Positions 16,901 through 22,498 of a DNA stretch of 38,281 nt are shown here, in pieces; the stretch's first letter is position 1, and every line of letters starts with the position of its first letter. The notes under the pieces are model-generated. The model worked only from the letters and a program-made list of their open reading frames with translations, was not told where the DNA came from and made no database searches. The stretch is taken from contig CAJFHG010000041.1 in NCBI GenBank assembly GCA_904379015.1, positions 1-38,281 on the forward strand, in the 5' to 3' direction. This DNA is from Candidatus Paralachnospira caecorum (GTDB taxonomy: Bacteria > Bacillota > Clostridia > Lachnospirales > Lachnospiraceae). The translations under genes were made by a program, and so were the position numbers.

Positions 16901-18277
16901 GAGAGATTTCGCGAAGGTTTCGATGAAAGAACCGCAGCCGGAGGAGCAGGCTTCATTGAGCTGCACACTGTCTACGGTCTGATTCTTGATTCTGATGCAT
17001 TTCATATCCTGTCCGCCGATGTCCAGAATACAGTCCACTTCCGGGTCAAAGAAGGAAGCGGCATAATAATGGGACACCGTCTCCACTTCGCCTTCGTCCA
17101 GCATCAGAGCGGACTTGATCAGGGCTTCGCCGTAGCCCGTGGAGCAGGAGTATCGGATGGACGCGCTGGGAGGAAGAAGCTCGCTGATCTCCTTCATGGC
17201 CCGGATCGTTGTCTTCAGAGGACTTCCATTGTTATTAGAATAGAAGGAATAGAGCAGGGAACCGTCTTCGCCGACCAGCGCCACCTTGGTGGTGGTGGAG
17301 CCTGCGTCGATGCCCAGGAAGCAGTCGCCCTCGTATGTATCCAGATCAGCGGTCGCCACATTATGCTGACTGTGGCGTTCCACGAATTCGTCGTACTCCG
17401 CCTGATCTTTGAACAGAGGCTCCAGACGCTTCACTTCAAATTCCATCTTGACGCCGTGCTTCAGTTTTTCACAGAGCGCTTCCAGGGATGTGTGAACTTC
17501 TTCTTTCGGATTCATGGCCGCGCCGATCGCCGCGAACAGATGGGAATGTTCAGGCGCGATAATGGCGTCGCCTGTGAGCTTCAGAGTGCGGATGAATGCC
17601 GCTCTCAGTTCAGAGAGGAAATGGAGCGGGCCGCCCAGGAATGCCACGTTGCCCCGGATCGGCTTGCCGCAGGCAAGTCCGGAGATCGTCTGGTTGACGA
17701 CGGCCTGGAAAATAGAAGCGGCCAGATCCTCTTTTGTGGCGCCGTCGTTGATCAGCGGCTGGATATCCGATTTGGCAAATACGCCGCACCGGGCCGCGAT
17801 GGGATAGATCGCCTTGTAATTTTTGGCATATTCATTGAGGCCGGCAGCGTCTGTCTGCAGGAGAGACGCCATCTGGTCAATAAAAGAACCGGTACCGCCC
17901 GCGCAGATCCCGTTCATGCGCTGGTCGATGCCGCCGGTGAAATAAATGATCTTGGCATCTTCTCCGCCCAGCTCGATGGCCACGTCTGTGCGGGGGGCGT
18001 AGTCCTGAAGAGAGGTGGCCACCGCCACCACCTCCTGGACGAAGGGCACCTCAAGATGCCTGGAGATGGTCAGTCCGCCGGAGCCTGTGATGACCGGGCA
18101 GACCTCCATGGGACCGAGATCCTTCAGCGCCCGGGCGAGAAGCTCTGCCAGGGTCTCCTGGATATTGGCATAATGGCGCTCGTAAGCGGAGAAAAGCACA
18201 TGCTTTTCCGAATCCAGAATGGCAATCTTCACAGTTGTGGATCCGATGTCAATTCCCAATGTATTGAAATTCGTCAT
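13994..18277 (-). CDS. Giant 2-hydroxyacyl-CoA dehydratase activase-like protein (two ASKHA ATPase modules plus HgdB-like region)
   Basis: A 1427-residue protein. Residues about 1-260 and 317-580 are two BadF/BadG/BcrA/BcrD (HgdC-like) ATPase modules, each opening with a phosphate loop ([22 protein letters not shown]). Each keeps the two cysteines expected to hold a [4Fe-4S] cluster at the dimer interface (ICAGGTGSF with [20 protein letters not shown] with TRCTVFMNS). Then come a cysteine cluster RCKGCTNNC (about 600) and DUF2229/HgdB-like parts with [10 protein letters not shown] (about 722), NDACYPS (about 1057) and GGGCRASNY (about 1091). HgdC proteins use ATP to inject an electron into radical dehydratases. 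Fused long forms are widespread in anaerobes, but their substrate is unknown. No dehydratase subunits lie nearby. ATG 18277 follows AAAGGTG and begins [12 protein letters not shown]; the longer frame to 18343 would cover the leader hairpin. It is a single-gene unit. Confidence 0.9.
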   Translation of the reverse strand: MTNFNTLGIDIGSTTVKIAILDSEKHVLFSAYERHYANIQETLAELLARALKDLGPMEVCPVITGSGGLTISRHLEVPFVQEVVAVATSLQDYAPRTDVAIELGGEDAKIIYFTGGIDQRMNGICAGGTGSFIDQMASLLQTDAAGLNEYAKNYKAIYPIAARCGVFAKSDIQPLINDGATKEDLAASIFQAVVNQTISGLACGKPIRGNVAFLGGPLHFLSELRAAFIRTLKLTGDAIIAPEHSHLFAAIGAAMNPKEEVHTSLEALCEKLKHGVKMEFEVKRLEPLFKDQAEYDEFVERHSQHNVATADLDTYEGDCFLGIDAGSTTTKVALVGEDGSLLYSFYSNNNGSPLKTTIRAMKEISELLPPSASIRYSCSTGYGEALIKSALMLDEGEVETVSHYYAASFFDPEVDCILDIGGQDMKCIRIKNQTVDSVQLNEACSSGCGSFIETFAKSLNYSVQDFAREALFAQNPIDLGTRCTVFMNSNVKQAQKEGASVADISAGLAYSVIKNALFKVIKITSAEDLGKRVVVQGGTFYNDAVLRSFERIAGCEAVRPDIAGIMGAFGAALVARERYSPEKQTTMLPMEKILNLTYDTRMARCKGCTNNCLLTVNRFSGGRQFISGNRCERGLGKQKNKDNVPNLFDYKYKRVFGYESLTPDTARRGVVGIPRVLNMYENYPFWAVFFKELGYQVVLSPQSTKNIYELGIESIPSESECYPAKLAHGHVTWLIRQGIKFIFYPCIPYERNETPDAQNHYNCPIVTSYAENIKNNVEEIAEEGVRFMNPFMAFTNEEILENRLVEVFTEECDIPEEEIRSACRKGWQELLASRDDIRKKGEETLKYLDETGRRGIVLAGRPYHVDPEINHGIPELITSYGIAVLTEDSVSHLGQVERPLIVMDQWMYHSRLYRAANFVKTRDNLDLIQLNSFGCGLDAVTTDQVNDILTQSGKIYTVLKIDEVSNLGAARIRIRSLISALRVRENKHVERKIVSSAYHRVEFTKEMRKDYTILCPQMSPIHFNILGPAISSCGYHVEVLDNDTRSAVDMGLKYVNNDACYPSLIVVGQIMEALLSGKYDLNKTAVFMSQTGGGCRASNYIGFIRRALERAGMPQVPVISLSAQGLESNSGFSFTLPLLLKAMQAVVYGDIFMRVLYRMRPYEKEPGSANALHEKWEKRCIEDLTKNKPSMGRFKKNIRAIIRDFDNLPIHEDMRKPRVGIVGEILVKFSPLANNNLVELLESEGAEAVMPDLMDFLLYCFYNTNFKAKNLGFKNSTARLCNLGISVLEYFRKTARQEFSASKHFIPQGKIQELAEYAVPFVSLGNQTGEGWFLTGEMLELIHTGTTNIVCTQPFGCLPNHVVGKGVIKELRRQHPESNIIAVDYDPGASEVNQLNRIKLMLATAQKNLKNQMKAEQEQKKQIRKDA

Positions 18278-18303
18278 AAACACACCTTTTTCTATATTAT
18301 TTT

Positions 18304-18332
18304 TGCCTTTTCGGCAGTGTTCCGAAAAGGCA
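18304..18332 (-). other. Leader hairpin of the activase transcript
   Basis: TGCCTTTTCGG (18304-18314) and CCGAAAAGGCA (18322-18332) form a perfect 11-bp stem with a seven-base loop. It falls in the predicted 5' untranslated region of the minus-strand activase, about 10 bases after the likely start of transcription and 26 before the ATG. No T run follows on either strand, so it is not a standard terminator. A role in mRNA stability or translation control is possible. Confidence 0.7.
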
Positions 18333-18348
18333 CGGCAAATCACATGTT

Positions 18349-18377
18349 ATTATAGTATGTTCCATTTGGAAATGCAA
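18349..18377 (-). promoter_or_regulatory. Sigma-A promoter of the activase gene
   Basis: Read on the minus strand: TTGCAT (18377-18372), a 17-base spacer and a perfect TATAAT (18354-18349). It drives the activase gene and diverges from the rhomboid-gene promoter. Confidence 0.82.
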
Positions 18378-18449
18378 CAATGGAAACTCAGGAAAAAATG
18401 TTAAAAAATTATGAAATATGTAAAAAAACCAGAATACAGTCCCATGTGT

Positions 18450-18478
18450 TTGACAAACAGGCAGATTATTTCTATAAT
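18450..18478 (+). promoter_or_regulatory. Full-consensus sigma-A promoter of the rhomboid-like gene
   Basis: TTGACA (18450-18455), exactly 17 bases, then TATAAT (18473-18478): every position of both hexamers matches consensus. Transcription would start near 18485, which rules out the in-frame ATG at 18380 as a start. Confidence 0.92.
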
Positions 18479-18541
18479 AGAAAAGTCAATGGAAAGAGGC
18501 GCAGGCGCCTGCTGTATAAAATGAAGAAATGGAGCTTGAAC

Positions 18542-19381
18542 ATGAACTGGTTAGGAAAGCTGGAACGCAGATTCGGGCGGTACGCGATTCCCAATCTGAT
18601 GTTTTATATTATGATATTGTACGGAGTGGGATTTATCATTCTGAATGTAAATCCCATGTTTTATATCCGGTACCTGTCTCTTGATATGAGCCAGGTCTTC
18701 CGCGGACAGATCTGGAGGCTTGTGACGTTTATTGTTTATCCGCCCTCTTCGGATATCCTTTATTTTATCATTGCCATGTTTCTGTATTACTCGCTGGGCG
18801 TGACCCTGGAACGGGTATGGGGAAGCTTCCGATTTAATCTGTACTTTTTCAGCGGTGTGATCGGGAATATCCTGGCGGCGCTGATCATTTATCTTGCGTT
18901 CGGCATGATTTACCTGCCGACCACATCCTTTCTGAACCTGTCCCTGTTTTTCGCCTTTGCGGCTACCTTTCCGGATATGCAGTTCCTTCTGTTTTTCATC
19001 ATTCCGGTGAAGGCGAAATGGCTGGGGATCCTGAACGGTATTTACTTTGTCTATGAGCTGATCGTGGGAAGCTGGGCGACCCGGATCGCCATTGTCCTGT
19101 CAGTGGTGAATTTCCTTGTGTTTTTCCTGGGAAGCCGGAATCTGAACAGAGTGAATCCGAAAGAGGTGAAGCGGAAGGTGGTGTACCGCCAGCAGGTGAA
19201 GACCGCGAAATCGGACGGAAAACATCCGCGCCACCGCTGCGCTGTCTGCGGCAGAACGGAGCTGGATGATGAAACGCTGGAGTTTCGTTTCTGCTCCAAA
19301 TGTGATGGAAATTATGAATATTGCCAGGACCATTTATACACCCATAAGCATGTGACGGCGCCGGGCCATGAAAAATCGTGA
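18542..19381 (+). CDS. Rhomboid-like membrane protein with C-terminal zinc ribbon (probably not a protease)
   Basis: A 279-residue protein with about six transmembrane helices (about 20-210) of rhomboid type, including RGQIWRLVTFIVYPP after the first loop and LERVWGSFRFNLYFFSG between helices. The active-site GxSG of rhomboid proteases is replaced by LNLSLFFAF, and no His is seen in the last helix (AIVLSVVNFLVFFLG), so proteolysis is doubtful. The soluble tail is basic and then carries a zinc ribbon, CAVCG (about 233) and CSKC (about 250), followed by CQDHLYTHKH. GGAG at 18531-18534 with seven bases to ATG 18542 sets the start; ATG 18521 is an in-frame alternative. The role is unknown; derlin-like membrane chaperoning or membrane-protein binding would fit. 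The stop codon touches a gene remnant. Confidence 0.85.
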   Translation: MNWLGKLERRFGRYAIPNLMFYIMILYGVGFIILNVNPMFYIRYLSLDMSQVFRGQIWRLVTFIVYPPSSDILYFIIAMFLYYSLGVTLERVWGSFRFNLYFFSGVIGNILAALIIYLAFGMIYLPTTSFLNLSLFFAFAATFPDMQFLLFFIIPVKAKWLGILNGIYFVYELIVGSWATRIAIVLSVVNFLVFFLGSRNLNRVNPKEVKRKVVYRQQVKTAKSDGKHPRHRCAVCGRTELDDETLEFRFCSKCDGNYEYCQDHLYTHKHVTAPGHEKS

Positions 19382-19928
19382 CCGGCGATCAGAGCACCAC
19401 CTCTTATCTGGACTATCTGAATGAAACGGAAGGTGCTGATATTAAGACCGTGGCGCTTGTTTCTGAGGATTCTGAGTTTGGCACCAATATTGCCAATGTG
19501 GAAGCGGAGACAGCCGCTGAGTTCGGTTATGAGATCGTAGAAAATATTTCCTACAGCGCGCAGGCGACCAATGTAACGTCAGAGGTGCTCAGACCATTTC
19601 TCAGCTGTTCTATGACGAAACGGGCATCACGCTGATCGGCGATACGCTTGTGGCAGTCTGGGACGGCATCCTTCTGGCCGCGGCCGCGAACCAGGCCGGT
19701 TCTACGGACGGCGACGCGATGCGTCAGGCAATGGCGGACGGACTGGATATCGATCCGGAAGACGATCCTTTTGGATTTGAAGGATATCAGTTCGGAGAGA
19801 ATGGACAGAATATCTATGGATCTTCTGTAATCGTTCAGTACATGGGCGGCGAGCTGAAGACTGTTTATCCTCTGGAGAGCGCGACGGCTGAGGTCGTTTA
19901 CCCGGCGGTTGGCTGGAATGAGCGGTAA
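19382..19928 (+). pseudogene. Remnant of an ABC solute-binding protein gene (periplasmic-binding-protein type 1, LivK-like)
   Basis: Two pieces in different frames are recognisable. The first, 19382 to about 19595, reads SYLDYLNETEGADIKTVALV through EDSEFGTNIANVEAE to TNVTSEVLR, a middle segment of amino-acid-type binding proteins. The frame then shifts. From about 19596 to 19928 it reads AQTISQLFYDETGITL, WDGILLAAAANQAGSTDGDA, then a C-terminal end with a stop. Signal peptide, N-terminal lobe and about 100-130 residues between the two pieces are missing, so this is a 5'-truncated, internally deleted, frameshifted gene. It begins at the stop codon of the rhomboid-like gene with no ribosome binding site. 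No cognate permease or ATPase genes are present. The deleted sizes are estimates from the family's usual length. Confidence 0.85.
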
Positions 19929-19958
19929 AGCGAATGGTATATTTTTTCTTTAATTGCT

Positions 19959-19964
19959 TATACT
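19959..19964 (+). promoter_or_regulatory. Possible -10 element for the tepA-like gene
   Basis: TATACT lies about 67 bases before the gene. No good -35 is visible 16-18 bases upstream, so the call is weak. Confidence 0.35.
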
Positions 19965-19975
19965 ACAGGTAGAAA

Positions 19976-20016
19976 TCAGGAGCTTCTGACTTCCAGGAGC
20001 TCCTGAACATGTTCAG
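19976..20016 (+). repeat. Hairpin plus overlapping 14-bp palindrome in the tepA leader
   Basis: TCAGGAGCT (19976-19984) pairs with AGCTCCTGA (19998-20006). The perfect palindrome CTGAACATGTTCAG (20003-20016) overlaps its 3' arm by four bases and touches the ribosome binding site AGAAAGGA of the next gene. The two structures exclude each other, so they could modulate translation or bind a regulator. Confidence 0.55.
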
Positions 20017-20030
20017 AAAGGATTTGCCTG

Positions 20031-20855
20031 ATGGGAAAGCATAAAGGAAAAACACAGAAAAACAGACAGACCGGCGGGCAGGCCGGCAGGCCGGACGGGA
20101 AAACCTGGTACGACCGGGTCGGAGAAAGCTATGAGCCGGGGATAAAATACGGGATCACAGAAGAAGCCGCGGCCGGAGAGACAGACCGGCAGCCGGAGGA
20201 AACAGGCCAGCGGGGCAAAAACAGAAACGGGCAGGACGGAACCGGCAGAAACCACATTTATCTGCTTTCGATCATCGGTGAGATCGAAGGCCATGAAAAT
20301 CTGAATCCCGGAAGCAAGACTACAAAATATGAGCATGTACTGCCAAAACTCGCGCAGATTGAGGACAGCGATGAGATCAGCGGGGTTCTGCTGCTGATCA
20401 ATACCCAGGGAGGCGATGTGTCCTGCGGCCTGGCGCTGGCGGAAATGGTGGCCTCCTTAAGCAAACCGACGGTGTCCCTGGTCATCGGAGACAGCCATTC
20501 TATCGGCGTGCCTCTGGCCGTATCAGCGGATGATTCCTTTATCGTGCCGACAGCGACCATGCTGATCCATCCCGTGAGAATGTCCGGTATGACCATAGGT
20601 GCGCCGCAGACCTATCATTATTTTCAGAAGATCCAGGATCGGATCACCGGCTTCATCGCGGAGCACAGCCGGGTGCCGCAGGACAAAATTGAGGAAATGA
20701 TGATGAACACGAAGGATCTGACGAAGGATCTCGGCACGCTTCTGGTGGGAGAGGATACGGTGAAGATCGGTCTGATCCATCATGTGGGCGGGATCAACAG
20801 GGCGCTGAAAAGGCTGCATGAGATGATCGGAGAGAGAAAAAAGGGTTCTGCCTGA
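20031..20855 (+). CDS. tepA: TepA-like ClpP-fold (crotonase superfamily) serine protease
   Basis: A 274-residue protein. Residues 1-80 are hydrophilic, low in complexity and rich in Gly, Lys and Gln; the rest is a ClpP-fold domain. The candidate nucleophile is Ser157 in GDSHSIGVPLA and the His is about residue 180 in MLIHPVRMSG, with the oxyanion stretch INTQGGDVSCGLALAEM before them. This pattern matches Bacillus TepA (YmfB), a cytosolic peptidase reported to aid protein export and to act in spore-protein turnover. In Bacillus tepA lies close to spoIIIE; here ftsK is the second gene downstream on the same strand, a partly conserved neighbourhood. ATG 20031 has AGAAAGGA eight bases upstream. 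The disordered N-terminus is longer than I expect for the family. Confidence 0.85.
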   Translation: MGKHKGKTQKNRQTGGQAGRPDGKTWYDRVGESYEPGIKYGITEEAAAGETDRQPEETGQRGKNRNGQDGTGRNHIYLLSIIGEIEGHENLNPGSKTTKYEHVLPKLAQIEDSDEISGVLLLINTQGGDVSCGLALAEMVASLSKPTVSLVIGDSHSIGVPLAVSADDSFIVPTATMLIHPVRMSGMTIGAPQTYHYFQKIQDRITGFIAEHSRVPQDKIEEMMMNTKDLTKDLGTLLVGEDTVKIGLIHHVGGINRALKRLHEMIGERKKGSA

Positions 20856-20880
20856 ATGCAGAGGGCAGGAGCCTTTTTTT
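20841..20880 (+). terminator. Terminator of the tepA-like gene
   Basis: AAGGGTTCTGCC (20841-20852) pairs with GGCAGGAGCCTT (20864-20875), including G-U pairs, and runs into a seven-T tract. The 5' arm lies inside the end of the coding sequence. Confidence 0.8.
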
Positions 20881-20916
20881 CATAGGAAATAGTGTTCCCT
20901 ATGAAAAAAAGGCTCC
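20868..20916. repeat. 19-bp perfect inverted repeat, bidirectional terminator
   Basis: The arms at 20868-20886 and 20898-20916 are perfect reverse complements (GGAGCCTTTTTTTCATAGG on the plus strand) around an 11-base loop. The left arm shares GGAGCC and its T run with the tepA terminator. On the minus strand the same repeat supplies a T run after the truncated isomerase gene. The two hairpins are mutually exclusive. Confidence 0.85.
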
Positions 20917-20948
20917 GCTGGATCGCACTGCGGCGCAGGCCGGACGGA

Positions 20949-21371
20949 TCAGTTCACCAGCCGTTCCTGCTCCGCGATGGGAAGCCCCAGAAGTCCCATA
21001 TATCCATGATAGGGGACCTGGCGGGAAAAGCAGTCGGCGGCATGCCAGTCCACCGGGCCGTTGATCAGTTCCACAGCATGGCTTCCCACAGAAGCGGCCA
21101 TGGAGAAAAGCGCCTCCGCTTCCTTCATTAAAACGACAAAATCATGTCCCTGGCGTTCAATATCGGGAAGCCAGCCGACAGAAGAAATTTCCAGACTGCC
21201 GAGAAGCTCCTTTACATCTGCCGGCCCGTATCCGGCGTTAAAAAAATACCGGAGCTGGGTCGCGGTGGGCTTGATACAGTCGAATCCGGCCTTTTTTGCG
21301 GCCTGAATGTAAGTACGGAGATTGGCTCTGCCGACCACAGAGCTCTGAAGAGACAGCGCGTTGGGTTTCAT
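20949..21371 (-). CDS. Truncated sugar phosphate isomerase/epimerase (likely pseudogene)
   Basis: A 140-residue protein that covers only the N-terminal half of an AP-endonuclease-2-type TIM barrel. Visible are the first strand and helix (LRTYIQAAKKAGFDCIKPT), the strand EISSVGWLP and the segment ASVGSHAVELINGPVDWHA. Complete relatives have about 270-300 residues and carry the metal-binding Glu, Asp and His of the second half, all missing here. The frame stops 32 bases before a strong inverted repeat, as if a deletion had fused the gene's middle to the terminator. The start is well supported by AGAAAGGA eight bases before ATG 21371. Divergent transcription from an AraC regulator suggests it once belonged to a sugar-utilisation locus. 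No activity is expected unless the half-barrel has been reused. Confidence 0.65.
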   Translation of the reverse strand: MKPNALSLQSSVVGRANLRTYIQAAKKAGFDCIKPTATQLRYFFNAGYGPADVKELLGSLEISSVGWLPDIERQGHDFVVLMKEAEALFSMAASVGSHAVELINGPVDWHAADCFSRQVPYHGYMGLLGLPIAEQERLVN

Positions 21372-21435
21372 ATGTCTGTTTCCTTTCTGAAATTGTGATG
21401 GTTTTTGGCAGGAGGTGATCCTGTATCATAAGGAT

Positions 21436-21452
21436 AATGCCGGGCAGGCATT
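21436..21452. promoter_or_regulatory. Candidate operator in the AraC/isomerase divergent region
   Basis: AATGCC-GGGCA-GGCATT is a perfect dyad with six-base arms. It overlaps the -35 element of the AraC-gene promoter and could serve autoregulation or control of the divergent gene. Confidence 0.45.
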
Positions 21453-21479
21453 GAAACAATTCGATTCAGGACCTATAAT
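21451..21479 (+). promoter_or_regulatory. Sigma-A promoter of the AraC-family gene
   Basis: TTGAAA (21451-21456), a 17-base spacer and a perfect TATAAT (21474-21479) lie 43 bases before the gene. I found no convincing promoter for the divergent isomerase gene in 21372-21450. Confidence 0.82.
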
Positions 21480-21521
21480 GTAAGAAAAACGCCCGAAACA
21501 GATCGCGGAAGGGAGGAGCTG

Positions 21522-22418
21522 ATGGGGATACAAACATGCGGACTGAATCTGAATCATAAAAAGAAGGAGATGCGGCCTCATGGCACCTCTTTGTTCCCCT
21601 GCGCGGGATATTGCGGACATTATTCGGAAGAGGCGAAACAGACGATCCCCTGGCACTGGCATAAGGAGCTGGAGATCGTGTACGTCAGAGCGGGCGCGCT
21701 GATCTGGCAGGTTCCCGGGCAAAGCTGGCGGCTGGAGCCGGGAGACTGTCTCGCGGTCAATTCCAACGTGCTCCACTGCGCGGCGCCCGCGCCCGAATGT
21801 GAGCTGCACTCCCTGGTCTTTGATCCCTCCCTTGTTTTCGGGAGCGGAGAATCGGTATTTGCCGGAACCTATATCCGTCCGCTCATTTCCGAAACATCCT
21901 TTGACGGCGTTTTGCTGGGACAGGGGGAGCAGGCGAAGGAGACAGAGCTGTTCCGGACTGCCTTTGAGGCGCTGGCGGATGAGAAATTCGGATATGAGTT
22001 TACAGTGAGAGAGTGCCTGTCGAAGATCTGTCTGGTTCTGTGCCGCCGGTTTCAGCACGAAGTCGCAAAGGAACAGACCGGGGCGGATCAGGACCAGGTC
22101 AGGATCCGGGAAATGCTGGATTATATCCACTGCCATTACAGGGATGAGATCAGCCTGGAGGATATCGCGGGGGCGGCGGATATCGGAACGAGGGAATGCC
22201 TCCGGTGCTTCCGGAGAATGATCCGGATTTCTCCCATCCAGTATCTGCTCAGGTACAGGATCATGCAGGGGGCGGAGCTCCTTGTGCGCGAGCCGCTCTG
22301 GAGCGTATCAGAGATCGCCGCCCGGTGCGGGTTTGACAGTCCGAGTTATTTTTCTCAGATGTTCCGGCGGTTTTATTCCTGCACGCCAAGAGATTACCGC
22401 AGGGCAGACGAAAAATAA
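21522..22418 (+). CDS. AraC family transcriptional regulator with cupin sensor domain
   Basis: A 298-residue DNA-binding protein. The N-terminal half is a cupin-like ligand domain: HWHKELEIVYVRAGALIWQV contains the typical HxH...E motif, followed by LEPGDCLAVNSNVLHCAA. The C-terminal 100 residues hold the two helix-turn-helix motifs of AraC proteins. The first is ISLEDIAGAADIGTRECLRC; the second is SVSEIAARCGFDSPSYFSQM, with the closing RRFYSCTPRDYR. Such regulators usually activate adjacent carbohydrate genes on binding a sugar. The divergent neighbour is a broken sugar isomerase gene, so the original target may be lost. GGGAGGAG precedes ATG 21522. Confidence 0.93.
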   Translation: MGIQTCGLNLNHKKKEMRPHGTSLFPCAGYCGHYSEEAKQTIPWHWHKELEIVYVRAGALIWQVPGQSWRLEPGDCLAVNSNVLHCAAPAPECELHSLVFDPSLVFGSGESVFAGTYIRPLISETSFDGVLLGQGEQAKETELFRTAFEALADEKFGYEFTVRECLSKICLVLCRRFQHEVAKEQTGADQDQVRIREMLDYIHCHYRDEISLEDIAGAADIGTRECLRCFRRMIRISPIQYLLRYRIMQGAELLVREPLWSVSEIAARCGFDSPSYFSQMFRRFYSCTPRDYRRADEK

Positions 22419-22419
22419 C

Positions 22420-22448
22420 TGGATATTGGATACAGATTTGTGTATAAT
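22420..22448 (+). promoter_or_regulatory. Promoter for ftsK
   Basis: A perfect -10 TATAAT (22443-22448) with TGGATA (22420-22425; four of six -35 bases) 17 bases upstream, directly after the AraC stop codon. Confidence 0.5.
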
Positions 22449-22498
22449 CGGAAGAGTGAAATAACAGTACGGATGTTTGGTTGAAATGGAGGAGCATC

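Noticed and set aside
17069-18355. 428-residue plus-strand open frame inside the activase gene
   Set aside because: Antisense shadow; it would also run through the activase leader hairpin and promoter.
18380-18541. N-terminal extension of the rhomboid-like protein
   Set aside because: A perfect promoter lies inside this stretch, so it is upstream of transcription start for most of its length.
20003-20016. Possible LexA (SOS) box in CTGAACATGTTCAG
   Set aside because: The Gram-positive LexA site needs four bases between GAAC and GTTC; here there are only two.
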